From JBFWVD01 sp050246915 (GTDB lineage Bacteria > Actinomycetota > Acidimicrobiia > Acidimicrobiales > Ilumatobacteraceae), in assembly GCA_050246915.1 (NCBI GenBank), contig JBFWVD010000063.1, forward strand, positions 1 through 26,512: a DNA stretch of 26,512 nucleotides, in the 5' to 3' direction. Under the pieces are notes generated by a model. It did no database searches, was not told where the DNA came from, and saw nothing but the letters and a program-made list of their open reading frames with translations. Below, one piece after another: positions 7,509-16,520 of the stretch. Within the stretch, counting starts at the first letter, position 1; every line of letters starts with the position of its first letter. The position numbers and the translations under genes are program-made.

Positions 7509-8798
7509 GTGAGCGACAACGTGATCCGAATCGGCGTGCTCGGCTGCGGCAACGTCGGCGCCGCCCTCGTCCAACTGGTCGAGGGCCAGCGTGACGCGGT
7601 CGAAGCCCGCACGGGCCTCCGCCTCGAAGTGGCACGCGTCGCAGTGCGCAACGTGAGCCGGGAGCGCAACGTCGATCTGCCCGCCGGTGTGCTCACTCGC
7701 GACGCCGCCGAGGTGGTGGCCGACCCGACCATCGACGTGATCGTCGAGGTGATCGGTGGCATCGAGCCCGCTCGGGAGCTCATCTTGCAGGCCCTCGCCA
7801 ACGGCAAGCCCGTTATCACGGCCAACAAGGAACTGCTGGCCAACGTGGGCAGCGAGCTGTACGCCGCAGCCGATGCCGCCGGGCGCGATCTCCTCTTCGA
7901 AGCAGCGGTCGCCGGCGGCATCCCGCTCATCCGCCCGCTGCGCGAGTCGCTCATCGGCGAGCCCATCACCCGGGTCATGGGCATCGTGAACGGTACGACG
8001 AACTACATCCTCACCCGCATGAGCGAGGCCGGCGCCTCCTACTCCGATGCCCTCAGCGAGGCGCAGTCCCTCGGTTACGCCGAGCGCGACCCAACGGCCG
8101 ACGTGGAGGGCTTCGATGCTGGGGCCAAGGCGGCGATCATTGCCTCGATCGCCTTCGGGGCGCGGGTGCGCGCCGGCGACGTGTACCACGAGGGCATCAG
8201 CAAGATCACCACCGGCGACATCGCCGTGGCTCATCGCCTGGGCTACGTCGTGAAGCTGCTCGCCATCGCCGAACAGGACCGTGCCACCGGTGATGTCGCC
8301 GTGCGGGTCCATCCGGCCATGGTGCCCAACAACCACCCGCTCGCTTCGGTGCGCGACAGCTACAACGCGGTGTTCGTGGAGGGCGATGCGGTTGGCTCGC
8401 TGATGTTCTACGGCCGCGGTGCCGGTGGCGGGCCGACGGCCAGCGCGGTGTTCGGCGACGTGATCGACGCGTCGATCAACCTTCGCAAGGGCACGTACGC
8501 CAGCATCGGGGCGTTGGCCAAGGCCCGCATCAAACCCATCGACGAGACCAGCGCCGAGTACTACATTCCGCTCGAGGTGATGGACCGCCCCGGAGTGCTG
8601 CATGCGGTGACCGGCGCGTTCGCCACACACGGCGTCTCCATCCGTACCGCCGAGCAAGAAGGCCTCGGTGCCGATGCGCGACTGGTGTTCATCACCCACA
8701 CCGCTCGTGAATCCGATGTGCAATCGACATTGCGTTCGCTGCGCGAACTCGACGTGGTGCGTCGCATCGGCGGTGTTCTGCGGGTCATCGGATCATGA
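7509..8798 (+). CDS. hom: Homoserine dehydrogenase with C-terminal ACT domain
   Basis: The enzyme reduces aspartate semialdehyde to homoserine with NAD(P)H, at the branch to threonine, methionine and isoleucine. Its 429 aa carry an N-terminal Rossmann domain with GCGNVG (residues 12-17) and TANKELLA. The catalytic domain has AAVAGGIPLIRPL, NGTTNYILT and the DVEGFDAGAKAAI segment containing the acidic and lysine catalytic residues. A C-terminal ACT domain begins about residue 350 (YYIPLEVMDRPGVLHAV) and usually gives threonine feedback control. The GTG start at 7509 has no Shine-Dalgarno sequence but follows a -10-like TAGCTT by 9 nt. Its stop overlaps the thrC ATG by 4 nt (ATGA), so the two are coupled. 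Confidence 0.97.
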   Translation: MSDNVIRIGVLGCGNVGAALVQLVEGQRDAVEARTGLRLEVARVAVRNVSRERNVDLPAGVLTRDAAEVVADPTIDVIVEVIGGIEPARELILQALANGKPVITANKELLANVGSELYAAADAAGRDLLFEAAVAGGIPLIRPLRESLIGEPITRVMGIVNGTTNYILTRMSEAGASYSDALSEAQSLGYAERDPTADVEGFDAGAKAAIIASIAFGARVRAGDVYHEGISKITTGDIAVAHRLGYVVKLLAIAEQDRATGDVAVRVHPAMVPNNHPLASVRDSYNAVFVEGDAVGSLMFYGRGAGGGPTASAVFGDVIDASINLRKGTYASIGALAKARIKPIDETSAEYYIPLEVMDRPGVLHAVTGAFATHGVSIRTAEQEGLGADARLVFITHTARESDVQSTLRSLRELDVVRRIGGVLRVIGS

Positions 8799-10216
8799 GC
8801 CACAACGCTGCGGTGGCCATGCGGTACGAATCCACCCGAGGTGAGGCCCCCGAGCTCGGCTTCGCCGACGTGCTCTTGGCCGGTCTCGCTGACGACGGCG
8901 GACTGTACGTCCCCAAGCACTGGCCCAATCTCGTTGACACGCGAGTGGGTGACCCGAAGTGGCACGGCACGTACGCCGAGATCGCCGCGGAAGTGATCGC
9001 GCCGTTCGTCGGTGACGACATCGCGCGCGTCGATCTCGACCGCATGTGCCGCGACGCGTATGCCACGTTCCGCCACGACGCGGTGTGCCCGCTGGTGCAG
9101 ATCGGCGACGACGAGTGGATGTGCGAGCTGTTCCACGGACCGACGCTGGCGTTCAAAGACGTTGCGCTGCAACTGGTCGGGCGCCTGTTCGATCACGTGC
9201 TCGGAGCGCGCGGCACCCGCGTCACCATCGTCGTGGCCACCAGTGGCGACACCGGCTCGGCAGCGATCGAAGGCGTGCGCGGCTGCGAACACGTCGACGT
9301 GGTCGTCATGTTCCCATCCGGTCGCGTCAGCGACGTCCAGCGTCGTCAGATGACCACGGTCGATGCGCCCAATGTGCACACCATCGCTGTCGACGGCACC
9401 TTCGACGATTGCCAGGATCTGGTGAAGGCGATGTTCGCCGATGAGGCGTTCCGCGATTCGCAGCGCTTGTCGGCCATGAACTCCATCAACTGGGCCCGGG
9501 TCATGAGCCAGGTCGTCTACTACGTCACCGCGGCCCGTTCACTCGGAGGTGGGGTGGGCAAGCGGCCCATCGCGTTCAGCGTCCCCTCGGGCAACTTCGG
9601 CAACGTGCTCGCCGGCTGGGTGGCCCGTCACATGGGTCTGCCCATCAGCCAGCTGGTCGTGGGGTCGAACCGCAACGACATCCTCACCCGGTTCCTGCAC
9701 TCGGGTCTCATGGTGCAGACCGGGGTGGAGCCGACGCTCAGCCCGTCGATGGACATCCAGGTGAGCTCCAACGTCGAGCGGCTCTTGTTCGAGTTGAACC
9801 ATCGCGACGGTGGCGCAACCGCGCAGCAGATGCAGCGATTCCGCACCAGCGGGACATTGGCCGTCGAACCCGATCAGCTGGAGCGGCTCAACGTGTTCGC
9901 GGCGGCTCGTTTCGACGATGCCCAAACGATCGCCCAGATGCGTTCGTTGTACGAGACCGATGGACTCCTCATCGATCCGCACACCGCCGTCGGCGTCGCG
10001 GCGGCTCGGGCCTGCCGAGCCGATCGAGGCGTTCCCATGGTGTCACTGGCGACGGCGCATCCGGCGAAGTTCCCCGATGCGGTGGTGCAGGCCACTGGTG
10101 TGCATCCGGGGCTCCCCGCGCATCTGGGTGATCTGCTCGATCGCCCCGAGCGCCACATCACCATGCCCAACGATCTCGCTGCCATCCAGCGCCACATCGT
10201 CGCCATCACGAGCTGA
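8795..10216 (+). CDS. thrC: Threonine synthase
   Basis: ThrC converts O-phosphohomoserine to threonine with PLP, the last step of threonine synthesis. At 473 aa it matches the longer threonine synthase class that begins with a YESTRG-type N-terminal domain. The PLP lysine is Lys121 in GPTLAFKDVALQ. The phosphate-binding glycine-rich loop is TSGDTGSAA, and PSGNFGNVLAGW is the second cofactor signature. ATG at 8795 overlaps the hom stop by 4 nt; an in-frame ATG at 8819 is a possible alternative. In many actinobacteria homoserine kinase (thrB) follows directly. Here there is no thrB; the next gene is on the other strand. The phosphohomoserine supply must therefore come from a gene elsewhere. Confidence 0.97.
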   Translation: MSHNAAVAMRYESTRGEAPELGFADVLLAGLADDGGLYVPKHWPNLVDTRVGDPKWHGTYAEIAAEVIAPFVGDDIARVDLDRMCRDAYATFRHDAVCPLVQIGDDEWMCELFHGPTLAFKDVALQLVGRLFDHVLGARGTRVTIVVATSGDTGSAAIEGVRGCEHVDVVVMFPSGRVSDVQRRQMTTVDAPNVHTIAVDGTFDDCQDLVKAMFADEAFRDSQRLSAMNSINWARVMSQVVYYVTAARSLGGGVGKRPIAFSVPSGNFGNVLAGWVARHMGLPISQLVVGSNRNDILTRFLHSGLMVQTGVEPTLSPSMDIQVSSNVERLLFELNHRDGGATAQQMQRFRTSGTLAVEPDQLERLNVFAAARFDDAQTIAQMRSLYETDGLLIDPHTAVGVAAARACRADRGVPMVSLATAHPAKFPDAVVQATGVHPGLPAHLGDLLDRPERHITMPNDLAAIQRHIVAITS

Positions 10217-10318
10217 GCGCCCGGGTAGCCGGGTTCTGGTCCAAGGCGGCTCGGTCCGCGGCGCGACGAAGTTGACTCAGTTCTGCACCTCTACGGTGGA
10301 AAAGTGCACCAACTTCGC

Positions 10319-10388
10319 GGCATGGGGCGCTTCGCGGCACGGGGCGCCACGGCGGCATGGGGCGCTTCGCGGGATGCGGCGCCACGGC
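10319..10388. repeat. Two tandem copies of a 35-bp GC-rich unit
   Basis: Units 10319-10353 and 10354-10388 are adjacent and differ at three bases (the first 19 bp are identical, starting GGCATGGGGCGCTTCGCGG). They lie in the 212-bp gap between the convergent ends of thrC and the small minus-strand gene. The sequence contains GGCGCC palindromes that could form stems. Just before it, GAAGTTG (10268-10274) and CAACTTC (10310-10316) form a widely spaced inverted repeat. No gene is seen in this gap. Confidence 0.75.
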
Positions 10389-10395
10389 GGCGCGT

Positions 10396-10415
10396 CGACG
10401 ACCGGTGGGTCGTCG
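10396..10415 (-). terminator. Hairpin between convergent genes, possible terminator
   Basis: A perfect 8-bp stem (CGACGACC 10396-10403, GGTCGTCG 10408-10415) with a GGTG loop lies 13 nt past the stop of the minus-strand gene and 180 nt past the thrC stop. No T tract follows on either strand, so its role as a terminator rests on position and symmetry only. Confidence 0.4.
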
Positions 10416-10428
10416 GGCCCGATGAGCG

Positions 10429-10704
10429 TCAGGCGCTGCGCAGCAGTGCGGCGGCCTTGCCCAGGGCCTGCAGATGGGCCTCAGGAGTGGTTTCGGTGGC
10501 CTTGGCCAGGTCGTTGAGCAGCACGGCGGCCACTGCGGCGACGGCCGACATGAGGTATTCGGGGTGCGGATCTTCGTTCATCAGCGTCTTGAGGAGGGAG
10601 GCCGCTTTGAGCGACCCGTGCTCCTTGACGCCGGCGAAGGCGGTAATCAGAGCGATGGCATTCATCGCTCGGTCGACATGCTCGGCTTCGTAACGGTCGC
10701 TCAC
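10429..10704 (-). CDS. Small alpha-helical hypothetical protein, 91 aa
   Basis: From GTG at 10704 the product starts MSDRYEAEHVDRAM. It is nearly all helix-forming, with alanine/leucine-rich amphipathic stretches such as AVAAVAAVLLNDLAKA and a final helix ending QALGKAAALLRSA. No cysteines, metal motif or membrane helix are seen. I do not recognise the family. An alternative GTG at 10722 exists, but 10704 lies 7 nt after a TAACTT -10 element with a spaced -35, which fits a leaderless transcript starting there. It occupies the place between thrC and rho where thrB is often found, but nothing suggests kinase activity and it is far too short. Confidence 0.6.
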   Translation of the reverse strand: MSDRYEAEHVDRAMNAIALITAFAGVKEHGSLKAASLLKTLMNEDPHPEYLMSAVAAVAAVLLNDLAKATETTPEAHLQALGKAAALLRSA

Positions 10705-10711
10705 AGCGCTC

Positions 10712-10740
10712 AAGTTAGGCACGGAGCGTGGTCGTCTGAA
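10712..10740 (-). promoter_or_regulatory. Promoter of the 91-aa gene (TTCAGA - 17 nt - TAACTT)
   Basis: Read on the minus strand, a -35-like TTCAGA (10735-10740) is separated by exactly 17 nt from a -10-like TAACTT (10712-10717). The expected transcription start coincides with the GTG at 10704, which implies a leaderless mRNA. Confidence 0.45.
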
Positions 10741-11152
10741 CGGGTGTCACCACCTCAGGTGGTCAGGGGGTCACGGAGATGGGGTGTTTGGATCCGGCAT
10801 CGGGCCTGGATAAGGTGGCAACGTCCAAGGTGTCCAAGGCCCGAGCGTCATCGACGCGAAATCCTTGAACGTCACCGGTCCTTTTCGGCGGTCGTCGATG
10901 AGTTCGCCGGCGAGATGGTGTCTTGGATACGGGATCGAGGTGGTCCGTCGCTCACATTCGGTGAGCCGGTGCCGATCTGCTCGATACCGTCCCGTCCGAA
11001 GTCGCGTTGTTGCCTGATGCGCACACCTGCTCATCGTGCCCAACCGTCCGAGGTTCCCTGGGTACCGCCTGTGACGTGCGGGGGTCACGGTTCTTCGTTT
11101 CCAACTCTTCCCGGTGCAAGCCGGGGTACCGCGCAGTCGGCCGTCCGAGCCG
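10741..11152 (+). other. Long intergenic region upstream of rho (leader candidate)
   Basis: I find no convincing gene in this stretch of more than 400 bp. What it holds: a tandem 9-bp repeat (GTCCAAGG twice, about 10829-10846), inverted repeats GCTCAC/GTGAGC (10950-10955 and 10961-10966), a GTGAC...GTCAC pair near 11070-11090, the 9-mer GGGTACCGC twice, and a CCCGG-6nt-CCGGG hairpin about 11108-11123, shortly before the rho ribosome binding site. A long 5' leader is plausible because rho genes are often self-regulated through transcription termination in their leader, but no promoter can be fixed with confidence. Confidence 0.4.
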
Positions 11153-11167
11153 AGAAGGAGCGCATGT

Positions 11168-13183
<2,016 letters not shown>

Positions 13184-13238
13184 GCGTTCTGGCCCTGTCC
13201 CGCTACCCTTCACCGGCCGAGTTGCAGGAGTGATCGAC

Positions 13239-13460
13239 ATGAAGACCGACATCCATCCCAAGTACGCAGACACGCAGATCGTGTGCTCGTGCGGGAACAC
13301 CTTCACCACCAAGTCCACGGCCGCCAGCGGTCGCCTGACCTTGGAACTGTGCAATGAGTGCCACCCGTTCTTCACGGGCAAGCAGAAGCTCGTCGACACC
13401 GGCGGGCGGGTCGAGCGCTTCCAGAAGCGTTACGGCCAGCGCAAGACCGCCAAGCAGTGA
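13239..13460 (+). CDS. rpmE: 50S ribosomal protein L31 (zinc-binding type)
   Basis: L31 bridges the large and small ribosomal subunits. The 73-aa product has the classical MKTDIHPKY start and four cysteines (Cys16, Cys18, Cys38, Cys41 in CSC and CNEC) that bind zinc. It is therefore the C+ form, not the zinc-free paralogue. HPFFTGKQKLVDTGGRVERF is the usual L31 signature. ATG at 13239 is preceded by AGGAG (13226-13230) with 8-nt spacing. It follows rho, as in many actinobacteria, and is followed after 19 bp by an unassigned gene that leads into prfA. Confidence 0.98.
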   Translation: MKTDIHPKYADTQIVCSCGNTFTTKSTAASGRLTLELCNECHPFFTGKQKLVDTGGRVERFQKRYGQRKTAKQ

Positions 13461-13479
13461 TCGTTCCGGCTCGTCCGGC

Positions 13480-14499
13480 ATGACGATCGACCCGCAGCGT
13501 CGTAGTGCGCTGCTGGCAACCAAGCTCCACGCCCTCGTTCGTGACCACCTCACGGGCGAGGGCGTTGTCGCGCATGCCGAGCCACGCCCTGGCGGTTTCG
13601 GTGGTGGCGCTGGCTTGGTGCTCGGCGATCAGACCTGGGTCCTCATCGAAGGAGACCCGTCGCGTGGCCTGGGCGGAGCGTTGGCCTGGGCCCGTCAGCA
13701 GGGCACATCGCAAGTGCACGTCATCGCTGACTCCCACACCGGGGCGCTGGCCCGTCGAGCGGCGTTGTTCGCCACCGACGTGACGGTGTGGCAGGCCAGC
13801 GGCCGGGCACTGGTGGCCGCCGTTGCAGAACCATTGGCAGAACCGGTGCCGGTGCCGGCCGAGCACCTGGCCTTCGTCGAGGTGATCGAAGCCGCCGGAG
13901 TCGAACCGGTCATCGAACACGGCGTGCTCACCGGTGAGGTCGAGGGCCTCGAGGTCTGCCGGGTGGTCTTCGATGAGGCGCTGGGCACCGATCGGCTCGA
14001 AGTGGGCGTCGGGATGCACGATCGCCTGGCGTTCCAGATGCTCCACGGGGACGTTCCCACCGCGGCCGCTCTGGCCCGGGTGGCCGAGTCGGTTCGGGTG
14101 CAGCGTCAACCGGGAGTGAACCAGCATCCGCTCAACACGCTGGCCGCCGAACGGATGCTCTTTTGCCGCATCCGCCGCGAGCCGTCGTTGGTCGGTCTGG
14201 CTCGTCTCGATCGCATCCAGCCACCAGCGGAGCGTGGGGGCATCAAGGAGACGTGGCCGATCCTCGGCGTCGGCGAGCGCATCGGCAACGGTGCGCCAGT
14301 GGTCGTGGGCGTGTCAACAGGAGTTGACCTGGACCTGGTGCCGTTCGCCGCGGACGGGCGGGCCGCGGAGGCCGCTCGCCGTGCGATGGATGAGTCGGAG
14401 CTCGGCTTGGTGCTGGCCCTTCCGGCCCGTGATGCCCTGAGCGTCACCCGTGACCTCGCCTCGTCGCTCCGCAACCCCGCCGAGGTCGTGGGGCTGTGA
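13480..14499 (+). CDS. Unassigned 339-aa protein between rpmE and prfA
   Basis: I do not recognise this protein. It is soluble, with no signal peptide or transmembrane helix. Residues 1-110 look like an alpha/beta domain with a glycine-rich turn (PGGFGGGAGLVLGDQTWVLI) and HVIADSHTGALARRAALF. The rest contains acidic strands, a central LAFQMLHGDVPTAAALA segment and LNTLAAERMLFCRIRREP. A GSTAGxGKT-type nucleotide site is absent. ATG at 13480 lies 19 bp after rpmE without a clear ribosome binding site, and its stop overlaps the prfA GTG by 4 nt (GTGA), so it is translationally coupled to prfA. Its position inside a core translation operon suggests a ribosome- or RNA-related role, but that is inference only. 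Neighbouring genes share its codon use. Confidence 0.8.
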   Translation: MTIDPQRRSALLATKLHALVRDHLTGEGVVAHAEPRPGGFGGGAGLVLGDQTWVLIEGDPSRGLGGALAWARQQGTSQVHVIADSHTGALARRAALFATDVTVWQASGRALVAAVAEPLAEPVPVPAEHLAFVEVIEAAGVEPVIEHGVLTGEVEGLEVCRVVFDEALGTDRLEVGVGMHDRLAFQMLHGDVPTAAALARVAESVRVQRQPGVNQHPLNTLAAERMLFCRIRREPSLVGLARLDRIQPPAERGGIKETWPILGVGERIGNGAPVVVGVSTGVDLDLVPFAADGRAAEAARRAMDESELGLVLALPARDALSVTRDLASSLRNPAEVVGL

Positions 14500-15572
14500 G
14501 CTCGAGCCTGTTCGATCGGCTCGATTCGCTCGTCGAGGAGTTCGCCGAGGTCGAGTCACGGCTCGGTGATCCCGAGGTATTGGGCGATTCCAAACGCCTG
14601 CGCGAGGAGAGCCGGCGCTACGCCGAGCTCGGGCCCATCGTCGCCGCCCATCAGCGCTATCGCGCCGTGGAGGAAGACCTGGGCGCAGCCCGCGAGCTCA
14701 TGACCGAAGCCGACGGCGATGAGCGCGAAGCGATGCGTCAACAGGTCAACGAGCTCGAGGCCGAGCGCGATCAGCTCGAGGCCGACATCAAGATGCTGCT
14801 GCTGCCTCGCGATCCCAACGAGGGCAAGGCCGTCATCATGGAGATCCGTGGTGCCGAAGGTGGCGAGGAAGCCAACCTGTTCGCTCGCGATCTGTTCGAG
14901 ATGTACCGCGCCTATGCCACGAAGAAGGGCTGGACCCTCGAGGTGCTCTCGGCCGACGAGTCCGATCTGGGTGGGTACAACCAGATCACGTTCTCGGTCT
15001 CGGGCGACGACGCGTGGTCGCACCTCAAGCACGAGGGCGGGCCGCATCGGGTGCAACGCGTGCCGGTCACCGAATCGGCCGGCCGGGTGCACACCTCGTC
15101 GGCAACGGTGCTGGTGTTGCCAGAGGCGGAAGAGGTCGACGTGCACCTCGATCCGGCCGATCTCCAGATCGACGTGTACCGATCGTCAGGTCCCGGTGGG
15201 CAGGGCGTCAACACCACCGATTCCGCGGTGCGCATAACGCATGTGCCGAGTGGGCTGGTGGTCGCCATGCAGGACGAGCGCAGCCAGCTGCAGAACCGGG
15301 CGAGGGCGATGATGGTCCTGCGCTCGCGGTTGTTGCAGCTGGAACAGGATCGCCACGCCGCCACGATGTCGGCGGAGCGCAAGGCGCAGGTGGGTGGCGG
15401 TGGTCGGAGCGAGAAGATCCGCACCTACAACTTCAAGGAGAACCGCCTCACCGATCATCGCATCGGGCTCACCATCTACAAGCTGCAGGCGGTGCTGGCC
15501 GGCGATCTCGACGACGTGATCGACGCGCTGGTGGCCGACGAGCGAGCCCGGTTGTTGTCCAGCGGCAGTTGA
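14496..15572 (+). CDS. prfA: Peptide chain release factor 1
   Basis: RF1 reads UAA and UAG stop codons and triggers peptide release. The 358-aa protein has the anticodon-like PxT motif as PVT (residues 190-192, in QRVPVTESAGRVHTS), which marks RF1 rather than RF2. The catalytic GGQ loop is at 234-236 (SSGPGGQGVNTTDSAVR). The N-terminal ~100 residues form the helical domain, and the C-terminal end shows the family signature EKIRTYNFKENRLTDHRIG. The GTG start at 14496 overlaps the previous gene's stop. prmC, whose product methylates the glutamine of the GGQ, follows 27 bp later, so target and modifying enzyme are encoded side by side. Confidence 0.98.
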   Translation: MSSSLFDRLDSLVEEFAEVESRLGDPEVLGDSKRLREESRRYAELGPIVAAHQRYRAVEEDLGAARELMTEADGDEREAMRQQVNELEAERDQLEADIKMLLLPRDPNEGKAVIMEIRGAEGGEEANLFARDLFEMYRAYATKKGWTLEVLSADESDLGGYNQITFSVSGDDAWSHLKHEGGPHRVQRVPVTESAGRVHTSSATVLVLPEAEEVDVHLDPADLQIDVYRSSGPGGQGVNTTDSAVRITHVPSGLVVAMQDERSQLQNRARAMMVLRSRLLQLEQDRHAATMSAERKAQVGGGGRSEKIRTYNFKENRLTDHRIGLTIYKLQAVLAGDLDDVIDALVADERARLLSSGS

Positions 15573-15599
15573 GTGGCTGCAGCCGGAGATGCGGGGTGA

Positions 15600-16520
15600 A
15601 TGTCAATGGAGATTGACGTCAAGGACGAAGACGGTGACGGCGCCGGGACGGTGAGTTGGCGACAGCTGCTCGCCGAAGCCAAGCGCCTCCTCGGCGACGA
15701 GCGCGAAGCGCGTTGGTTGTGTGAGGACGTGTCGGGGTGCAGCGGCGCGGAGTGGATCGACATCCTCGACGAGCCAGTCGGTCAACGCGCCGTCGCCCGG
15801 TTCGACGCTCTGGTGGCCCGGCGTGTGGCCGGAGAGCCACTGGCCTACGTGCTCGGGCACTGGTCGTTCCGCACGCTCGATCTCATGGTCGACGCACGAG
15901 TGCTCATCCCGCGACCGGAGACCGAGATCGTGGCCGAGGTGGCCCTGGCCCACATCTCGACGCGACGCGGCGTCTCGACCCCGGTGGTGGTCGCCGATCT
16001 GGGCACGGGCTCAGGAGCCATCGCCCTGTCCATCGCCGCCGAGAACCCCATCGGTGCGGTCGAGGTGTGGGCGAGCGATGTGTCACCCGACGCGGTCAAC
16101 GTGGCGAGGGCCAACCTGGCCGGGATCTCCACCCGGCTTGCCGCCCATGTACGCATCAGCGAAGGGTCATGGTTCGACGCGTTGCCCGACGAGCTGATGG
16201 GTCGCATCGACGTGCTGGTGTCGAACCCGCCGTACATCGCCATTGACGATCCGGAGGTCGAGGCCTCGGTGCATCAGTGGGAACCGGCGAGCGCCCTCTT
16301 CGGTGGCAACGATGGCCTCGACGCCTATCGGGTGCTGGCCGTCGAGGCGCCGCACTGGTTGTCGAGTGATGGCGTGCTGGTCGCCGAGATCGGGCACCGT
16401 CAACGCGACGGCGTGCTGGGGTTGTTCGATCAGGCGAGCGGCTGGGCCGAGGCCGAGGTGAGTACCGACCTGGCCGGGCGTGATCGTGTGATGACGGCGC
16501 GGGTCAGGCCGTCTCGCTGA
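15600..16520 (+). CDS. prmC: Peptide chain release factor N5-glutamine methyltransferase
   Basis: PrmC (HemK) transfers a methyl group from SAM to the GGQ glutamine of release factors. The 306-aa protein has the N-terminal helical substrate-binding domain (about residues 18-90) ending in PLAYVLGHWSFRTLDLMV. The Rossmann methyltransferase follows, with the SAM motif VADLGTGSGAIALSIA and the catalytic NPPY at residues 209-212, which binds the amide of the target glutamine. ATG at 15600 and ATG at 15606 are both possible starts; the first 15 residues are an acidic extension. Its end overlaps the end of the convergent S9 peptidase gene by 17 nt, so no separate terminator fits between them. Confidence 0.96.
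   Translation: MSMEIDVKDEDGDGAGTVSWRQLLAEAKRLLGDEREARWLCEDVSGCSGAEWIDILDEPVGQRAVARFDALVARRVAGEPLAYVLGHWSFRTLDLMVDARVLIPRPETEIVAEVALAHISTRRGVSTPVVVADLGTGSGAIALSIAAENPIGAVEVWASDVSPDAVNVARANLAGISTRLAAHVRISEGSWFDALPDELMGRIDVLVSNPPYIAIDDPEVEASVHQWEPASALFGGNDGLDAYRVLAVEAPHWLSSDGVLVAEIGHRQRDGVLGLFDQASGWAEAEVSTDLAGRDRVMTARVRPSR

Noticed and set aside
7485..8723. 412-codon minus-strand frame opposite hom
   Set aside because: Antisense shadow of a clearly identified gene, with a biased composition (His, Asp, Gly, Val) and no motifs.
10319..10388. CRISPR-like array
   Set aside because: The two units are directly adjacent with no spacer, there are only two copies, and no cas gene is present.
11030..11150. 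Possible riboswitch before rho
   Set aside because: There are a few short inverted and direct repeats but no recognised consensus; kept as an unassigned leader region.
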